DNA from: Chalara sp. BL73
Lineage: Eukaryota > Ascomycota > Leotiomycetes > Helotiales
Length of the DNA: 64,000 nucleotides
Assembly: GCA_918026815.1 (NCBI GenBank)
Contig: CAKJVC010000142.1
Coordinates: forward strand, 558,001-622,000
Direction: 5' to 3'
Below are positions 57,507 to 64,000 of the stretch, one piece after another. A program made the translations under genes and the position numbers. Below the pieces are notes generated by a model. The model made no database searches, was not told the origin of the DNA, and saw only the letters and a list, made by a program, of their open reading frames with translations. Numbering within the stretch: position 1 is the first letter of the stretch; each line of letters starts with the position of its first letter.

Positions 57507-59264
57507 CTACTTCTCTTTCTTCTCTTTGTTGTTAGGACTGCTGGCGCCGTCCTCTTTCCCATCTGACGAACCGCCTTCGGTCGTTTTTGATGTTTCGGAA
57601 GCTCCTTCCTTGTGAGCTGGGTGATCAGTCAATTTATGCCAAACAGATTTAAGAAATCCTTCATTCTTGTGAGAGTCTGCTGAATCAGTTGGATCTGAGT
57701 TGGCGCTGGAACTAAAGAATACATTCAGCATATCGAATGGAGAATCAGATAGGGGCAAGCTCACGACTGGCGTCCCACATTCATAATCCTCTTGGCTGTT
57801 TTGTCGCCCAGTTCATCGGCAAGCATCTCCGCGATTGTACGTTGGTTGGCACTCAGATACTTTGGCATCTGAACTTTGAACTCGACTTTCAAATCACCTA
57901 CTCCGCCACGTCTTCCTTCCAATTTCTTCATTCCCATGCCACTGAGCGTGATCTTGTCTCCAGTGGCAGTACCAGTCGCAACCTTCACTTTTACTTCTCC
58001 ATCCAATGTAGGGATTTGAACCTCACCTCCTAGTAAAGCGGTGGTGAGAGGAATAGAAGCAGTGTATAGAATATTTGATCCCGAACGGCTGAACTTGGGG
58101 TCGGTCCCCACTCTTACAAGAACATAGAGATCTCCTGGAACGGACCTCGCTTCTGGATTTGCTGAAGCACCAGTAACTGCGGCATCACCTTCTCCATGCA
58201 AACGTAGCCGTAGTCCGTCCTCGATGCCTCCTGGTATATCGACACTTATCGTTTTCCGTTCTCTCACGACTCCATTTCCAGAACAAGTCCGACACTCTCC
58301 TCCTTTCGGTATAGTGACTCCATTTCCACCGCATGCACCACATGTGGAAGCCATCTGAAAGCCTCCAGACATGAATTGCACTCTAGTTCCAGTACCCCCA
58401 CAAGATTTACACTCCGTTCGTTTAGTACCTGGTTTCAGCCCTTTCCCAGTGCATGTCTTGCAAGTTGTCAGTGGGGTGATGGTAATGTTTTTACTCGTTC
58501 CTTTCGCAGCTTCCATAAATGTGATGTTGGTTTGTACTTCAATGCTGTCTCCTACCAAAATCTCCTGAGCATTTGCGCGACCACGAGTTCGGCGACCGCC
58601 ACCGGTGAAGGTCTTGAACAGGTCCTCGAAGTTGAAGTCCGCTCCGAAACCCGCACCACCAAATCCGCCAGCGCCGCCAAATGGGTTTCCACCTCCAAAT
58701 GGGTTGCCTCCCCCGAATGGATCCCCCCCTCCGGGTCCAGGTCCCGCCCCTTGATCAAACGCTGCCGCTCCAAACTGGTCCCATGCCGCTTTCTTCTGTG
58801 GATCTGTTAAAAGTTCGTAGGCAGATTGCGCTTCTGCAAACTTGTCCTTGGCTGACGGATCCTTGTTCGTATCTGGGTGGTACTTCTTTGCCAATCCATA
58901 ATATGCTTTCTTGATATCAGAGGCAGCTGCACCTTTACTTACCCCCAGAACTTGATAGGGATCCTTGGTCACATCGAGTTTCGCCGTCGCATGAAATGTC
59001 TAGCAGAGGTCAGCATTTTACAAGGAAGGTCAGGATGCAGTCCATAATACTTACTCTTCTTTGAATAGGATTATGAAAACGAACTTCTACTCGACCTAAG
59101 GATTTTGGCCTTTGCAGACTATTTTGAGAAGTTGAGACAAAGGCCCGCGTCTGCGAGGATGTATGCGCACCAGTCTGAAGACTTCGTTGTCGGCTTGCTT
59201 GTGCAGGGCATACAATTCGTGCAGTGGCAGCCTTCGTCAAAAGACCTGTTGTCCCGGACTTCAT
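57507..59264 (-). CDS. MDJ1: Mitochondrial DnaJ-type co-chaperone
   Basis: J-protein partner of mitochondrial Hsp70 that helps fold imported proteins. Three exons on the minus strand, 59055-59264, 57765-58999 and 57507-57711, give 549 residues. Exon 1 is a basic, S/T/R-rich targeting peptide ending near [10 protein letters not shown], the probable matrix cleavage area. The J domain (about 82-145) has the HPD motif. A G/F region with repeated GGGNPFGG follows. Four CxxCxGxG-type zinc-finger motifs are visible: [24 protein letters not shown] and CRTCSGNG (about 238-305). The C-terminal substrate domains contain HGEGDAA and [13 protein letters not shown]. The tail from exon 3 is hydrophilic and rich in K, S and E. 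Introns are 55 and 53 nt with CTGAC-type branches. Confidence 0.95.
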
Positions 59265-59871
59265 CTCGATATTTGGCTATAATACATCTGCGCAAGCTTA
59301 ATAATCATATAACATAAACTTCTAGGCGAGTCGTGTTACTCTTCGGAAAATGCAGGATGTTTTTGGAAGAGAGCACGTAGTTTTCTATGGAGTTGAAATG
59401 GTAAACTTTTTTTTTGGGAGAGCTTTCATTTCCTAAGCGTTGATTGGATTTCGACGTCACAAGGCTCCACATTTCCATGACAGACCCGTGATAGAATCGT
59501 CGAGAATTGCACCTAAGAAATAATAATCTGCTGCAACCAAGGTATTGTGGGACTATATCAAATATATGTTACTGTTATATTGCGTGTTGAAATTCACGCG
59601 GAAAGCATCATACGTCAAGAGGAGCAGAGGCACCACAAGAACAAAGATATTGTAGTCGAAACTCAGGAGGGTAAGAACAATATTGTTGTAATGTAATAAA
59701 AGAAGTCTTCCAAGAATAATATACCCCATGAATCCCATGCCTCTGATATGTAATGGCCAAAGACATTATGTATGCTATACATGTTGAACCCTGTTCAGAC
59801 CTGAACTCCTAGATAACTCGACGCCAGAACGCTCTACGCTGACTTAACATCACCAAGCAGGACCCCCTCAG
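59265..59871. other. Spacer between MDJ1 and the SAP30-like gene
   Basis: No gene seen; contains the MDJ1 promoter and the 3' end of the SAP30-like transcript. Confidence 0.5.
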
Positions 59872-60525
59872 CTATTGATGTTTTTCCCTGCTGTGTCTGT
59901 GAGGCGAAAACCGCATCCTGAAGTTCTTATCTGTACGGTCTTCAGCATTTTCCCCATTGTAAAAATTCCAATAGCACAAGCACATACCTTGCCAACGAAC
60001 TTTATACAAAAAGTCCACAACTGTGTCATTCTCACTTATTCCCATGCTATTGAAGTGTTTCCGGACAGCATTGGCGAGCTGCTCCTTACTCTGCCGACGC
60101 TGTCCCTTATACCGTGCCATTGTCGGCGACATTCGTCCGATGGAGGACTGAGAAAGCACAAGCTGATTCCCAGGCTCTTTGAACGCAGAAGGTGTGTTAA
60201 GGCGGTAATCGTATCGGTAGCCATGCAATATTGACGAGTCGAGGGTCGACCATTGGATCTGTTGAGATGCATATTAAAACCCGTCCATCAAATGGCGGAA
60301 CTGAGAATCTATACTTACACCTGGAGCTGGCTCAGTCCCGGTCGCAGCAGGTCCCGTAATACTCGTTTGACCTGCAGTAACTGCATCACGCAACAAACTT
60401 CCAGTAGTAGGGTTCCCACCAGCTCGTCTCTTCCCACTGCTAGTGCTTGTGCCAACCTTCTCTTTGGTGCTCGAGGCTTCAGATCTCGAGTCTTCTGGTG
60501 GGGGCCGAGATCGCGGAGGAGGCAT
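59872..60525 (-). CDS. SAP30-like Sin3-binding protein
   Basis: Predicted subunit of the Sin3/Rpd3 histone deacetylase complex, acting in transcriptional repression in the nucleus. Three exons on the minus strand, 60319-60525, 59988-60258 and 59872-59930, encode 178 residues. The N-terminal 69 residues are proline, serine and basic-rich without a fold. The Sin3-binding region begins near IQWSTLDSSILHGYRYDYRL and continues through SPTMARYKGQRR, SKEQLANAVRKHFN and VVDFLYKVR, which match the SAP30 Sin3-interaction domain. The last exon is 19 codons plus a split aspartate codon. Introns of 60 and 57 nt restore phase at each join. A short, basic, partly disordered protein of this size is usual for fungal SAP30 homologues. 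Confidence 0.88.
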
Positions 60526-61681
60526 TATTTAGAATGATTTTGGAAGATGAGGGTCGGCCTAGTTCCGCTAGAGTAACAATCTTTAACTACACTATGTTGC
60601 AAAACGAGTTCGAAGACTTGGTAGTTTTGAGGTTGGCAGGTCGCATCGCGTATTTTGGACCATGAAGATGGGGTTAACAAGGCTGCGTGCGAAAATGGCC
60701 ACTTTCTCGACAACCTCTAGGCCATTTGTTTAGTAAGTTAGTTGTGAGAGACACTACGCATTCTCAAATTCTGGACCGAAACTTAGAACGAAACTTGAAG
60801 CATTTGGAGTGGCAATTCAGCCATATTAAGAGAAATCTTCTGCATCAACCCTAGGTAGCCTTACGAGAAGGCTGAGAGTCGGGGCGGGATTAGCCGCCCA
60901 CGGATATTTTGCTGGCTCGCTCTTTGGCGGACCCTTTTTCCCTAGTTTCGCTTAAAGCAAAAAGGGGGGCCTATGGTTAAGAATAAGAGCCTGACGTTTG
61001 ACACCAGTATTACCTGCCTCACTCTATCATATGCTCATTAATTTTATTTTTTTTAACGTGAAGCAACTTCATAAACTTATCATTGAGAAGCTAGGTTGGT
61101 TTCTCGCTTCATGAATATATGTTTGGCGTTAAGACATACATCGCAACAAAATTGCGAAGTGTTGGTTATAAGCATTTGGCCAGCTGCTTATTCCTCTGCC
61201 GCAAAGAGGGGGAAAGAAACTATTAAAACTGTTTTTTGATTGCCTCCGAAAATAGGTGGCTCGCGCTGTCAGAAGAAAAAAGGACATTCTGCTTTACTAT
61301 TGGAGCAGTCAGCTAATGGTTCCTTTACTGTTAAGTTTTCTTTCACTTACGTTAAAGCACTGTTCTTAAGATTGAGTACAAGATTGGGTCGAAAACTAAG
61401 TCATTAGCCTACAAATTTTAAAGTTTGATTTATTGTTGTTGCTTTAAATGTTAGCTATAAGCCAGATCTACGATTCTGTGCATGCGAAGGTGCATCTCAA
61501 GGGTGTGTATCATGAGCGAGTAGACCACTGATCTTGGGTAAACTTCTTAGCGTCAATCTTATTTACGAGTTGCTCATTAAATTGGCTGGCAATACCCACG
61601 CCATAAGTATAACCTACAATACAAGGTGAGGGTAATCATTAAATGAATGACAGGAACCCTTCTGAGCCTCTGCCTGGCGTC
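60526..61681. other. AT-rich non-coding region
   Basis: No gene recognised. From about 60940 the sequence is A/T-rich with homopolymer runs and looks like decayed repeat DNA, but no terminal repeats or transposase motifs were found. Confidence 0.45.
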
Positions 61682-62650
61682 TCAACCCTCAAGAATCAAC
61701 TTGTCTTCATTTTTGAATCCTCTCAACTTGTTCCTAGCCCCAACCACCTCTAGACAATCTTTAAGCCAACAGGCCCATTTCTTCGTAAACCTCTTTGTGA
61801 TTCCCCATCCACTGACATCCCCAGGGATTGTTCCAGGCTAGAATTCCTTTCTCATATAGATCATTGAAGCCATCAAACAACCCTCCAGCCAAATAGCTGC
61901 ACAATTCACCTTCGTCAAATGGACCACAAGGTAGTAGGGTATTGTCCCGCATTTTGGGTACGGGAGAATATCAATGTATCCAGCGTGTGGAGAATTTCTT
62001 AACTTATAACGCAGTTGGTCTAAGTGAGTGGCAGTGGAGTCAGGGAATGGAAGAATCGTGCTGGAGCATACCAGAGCATTCTCGAGGCATGATGGGTAGA
62101 AGAGACGAGAGACACACTTTCGTGAAGCAAGCGTAAAGGGTGTTGTACTGTAATGGTGTGAAACGATGATCTAACGGTAGAGGGAATATCATTGGTGCCG
62201 CTCATGATCTACTGAAGAGTAGGAGGAGTCCAGTACAAGAATTGGAATCTTAGATAGTGATAAGCATCGATCAGAATGAATGGGATCAGACTCCCCTTAT
62301 GAATGGATCCTTAAAAGTTAATTATGCGTCCAGGGCCTTCCTTCTTCCTGAATTATTTCAGTCATTCGAAATCCAGGAGAGAGATTTTCTTGCAAGAAAA
62401 AAAAAAGCTAGACAATAAAAGTTAGTTTTCGCATAGATGATAGGCAGGTAATTCTCATAGATGATCATGACATTTGGCTACTAATAGACTGTAAAGACCA
62501 AGGCACTTGTCAAGGAGTGAGCAAGATGAAATGACGTACTGAAAGCTCTCGTGTTCAAATAACGATTCTGCTTTTGCCTCCTTGCTTTTCAAACCGCCAA
62601 GTCTGTCCAGTCATCTGTCTCCGTCGAAGCCCCGTGACAATGATCAGTTT
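61682..62650 (-). pseudogene. Decayed bZIP transcription factor with DUF3425 domain
   Basis: Scattered minus-strand pieces match, in order, a bZIP/DUF3425 fungal regulator. At about 62540-62640 the reading runs ETDDWTDLAV, then TGA (62589-62591), then KARRQKQNRYLNTRAF in the same frame, like the start of a bZIP basic region in which an arginine CGA has become TGA. At about 62050-61960 comes HLDQLRYKLRNSPHAGYID then ILPYP. A one-base shift near 61955 moves to the frame MRDNTLL, DEGELCSYLAGGLF and AWNNPW. A second shift near 61820 moves to DVSGWGITKRFTKKW, then WLKDC, ending at TGA 61682. The DUF3425 domain is therefore broken by two frameshifts. The piece between 62050 and 62540 was not recognised. 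Confidence 0.68.
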
Positions 62651-64000
62651 TAGTTAATTCCTCAAATGGGAATAATCACCTCGGCCAAGAGTGGCATGAG
62701 ATTTTAGCTTTACCGTTGTTTCCTTGCTCTTCGTCGTGCGAATTGTCCCTGCCCAATCTAAGGCTAAGGGCCCAGCAAAGGAAAGGTCTAAAGGATAGTG
62801 CACGCCTTGCTTACAATTTCCAGTGCAATTAAATTCAGAATAGTGGCAAAGGCAGAAGGGATGCTTAGAGTATTTCTGATACTTGGCCTTCGCTGAGGAC
62901 CTCTGAATCTAGCTTCCAAGCTGCCCGTAATATGTACAACTAGAAAAATATATGGTGCTGAATACTTCTATAAATTTCAGAGGCCATCTAAGTAGCGGTA
63001 TTCACTTCCGTAGATTACCATCTTACAAGACTATATCACCTCGGGAAGGCAGGGACGATATGGATAAAGCAAGCTAACCATATTATCTCTGAGGAAGAGC
63101 CATAGCGTTCCCATCCAAAGACTACCTTTGTATCAATTGTTTCTGGGATCATTAGCACGAGATTAATAATAAACCTACCGTTCTGACGCAGGATATCCGT
63201 CATTTCCCGCTAGTATAGGCCGCAGAATAGCTTTTGGAACAGGCCATCATGAATCAGACTTGGGCTGCAGTCGGAGAGATCCCGTCGATGGTGTGTTCTA
63301 TATGCCGAGACGTGGCTTGAAAGCAATTCAGACTTGGATGTTGATTCCAGGAGCCCGAAGCTGGCGAGGAGATTATGGGAGTGGTCTGAGCGAGCTCTGA
63401 GAGAATATGTCAAAGTCTGTGGTTTATTGAAGGCTGACACCAGGAAGTCTTGAGCATAAGCCTAATGCGGTAATGTCATACAAGGTCTTGTCACTTTTGA
63501 AATGGAAGATAAAAGGCCATCAATCCTTCCAATATTTGTACAGTCATTCTTCTGCAAAGTATGCTTCAGTAGAGGAGAGATCAGGCCATTACCACATGAG
63601 GGAAGAGTTTTCGTTCACTGAGACGTGGCATATGCCCACGACTTTTACGGTATATGGGAAGGTCCTTAGCTGGGCTGGCCGTAGCGCGACCGGCGAGGTC
63701 CTGGAGGCTGCAGCCTTGAATCCCGACAACTCGTCTTTATCATTATCGTCAATTCCTTATTTCCACAAAAGGACGCCTTGCCGATAGACCCATGGGAACA
63801 ACAGTTGAATCAACATATCACCGATTGAGATTTCCGCAAACAAACCATGTTGCAGATTTTGGAGTGCAAGCCAAGGTGCTATCTATGCGCCATCTACTCT
63901 CCGGCCCTGACACACAAGAAGCAGGTGCAGCAAATCAGAAGGGATGCTGAAGGGTCATCGACTCGGAAAAGCTTGAAGATTTTTTTTACCCCAGTTTCGG
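62651..64000. other. Right-hand end without supported gene
   Basis: No intact gene. A plus-strand open stretch at about 63247-63453 reads protein-like (YAETWLESNSDLDVDS, then RRLWEWSERALREY) but is bounded by stops and unrecognised; it may be a relic or the edge of a gene outside the window. The frame at 63473-63787 lacks a signature. Confidence 0.35.

Noticed and set aside
1..64000. tRNA, rRNA or CRISPR loci
   Set aside because: No T-loop/acceptor combination typical of a tRNA was noticed by eye, there is no rRNA-like sequence and no regularly spaced repeat array; a dedicated scan was not possible.

Overview
The window is nuclear DNA from a filamentous ascomycete (Pezizomycotina). Genes are split by many short introns (mostly 45-70 nt, GT...AG, with CTAAC/CTGAC branch points). 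The gene set includes typical fungal families: a HET-domain protein, a Zn2Cys6 regulator, a siderophore-iron MFS transporter, a cytochrome-b5-fused delta-9 desaturase and a small cysteine-rich secreted protein. Some non-coding stretches carry C-to-T type lesions that look like repeat-induced point mutation (RIP). Protein style suggests Leotiomycetes, but that is an impression, not a test.

Layout. 2.3-3.8 kb: OLE1-type desaturase (+), convergent with a three-exon hotdog thioesterase (4.9-6.0 kb, -). The thioesterase shares a 231-bp divergent promoter with the condensin ATPase SMC2 (6.2-9.9 kb, +). 11.0-13.1 kb: HET-domain protein. 15.1-16.6 kb: membrane-anchored MOSC protein. 16.6-21.2 kb: gene-poor. 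21.2-23.8 kb: Zn2Cys6 regulator. 24.4-27.1 kb: ten-exon CCR4-NOT subunit NOT2. 27.7-28.3 kb: CUE1-like ER protein. 28.3-31.3 kb: non-coding DNA whose promoter-proximal part holds a cluster of ATCWGATAA iron-GATA sites in front of a siderophore transporter (31.3-33.2 kb).

33.6-42.6 kb is an accessory block: secreted cysteine-rich protein, MDR reductase, a fungal hypothetical membrane protein with an apparently premature stop, epoxide hydrolase, GNAT acetyltransferase, and an intronless bacterial-looking nucleotidyltransferase. It is followed by AT-rich repeat debris (42.6-44.6 kb) holding a cysteine-rich pseudogene with in-frame stops, a duplicated 130-bp segment and a 15-bp tandem repeat.

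44.6-60.5 kb is all minus strand and mostly housekeeping: an intronless fungal protein kinase, mitochondrial Lon protease (PIM1), the ESCRT-associated BRO1, the mitochondrial DnaJ protein MDJ1, and a SAP30-like Sin3-binding protein. 60.5-64.0 kb has no intact gene but holds a decayed bZIP/DUF3425 transcription-factor pseudogene.

Exon models were built by hand from reading frame, splice consensus and family expectation; no alignment or transcript was available. I found no clear single new multi-gene system. The strongest leads are the iron-GATA cluster, the likely horizontally acquired nucleotidyltransferase, the stop-interrupted genes, and the decayed bZIP and cysteine-rich relics.
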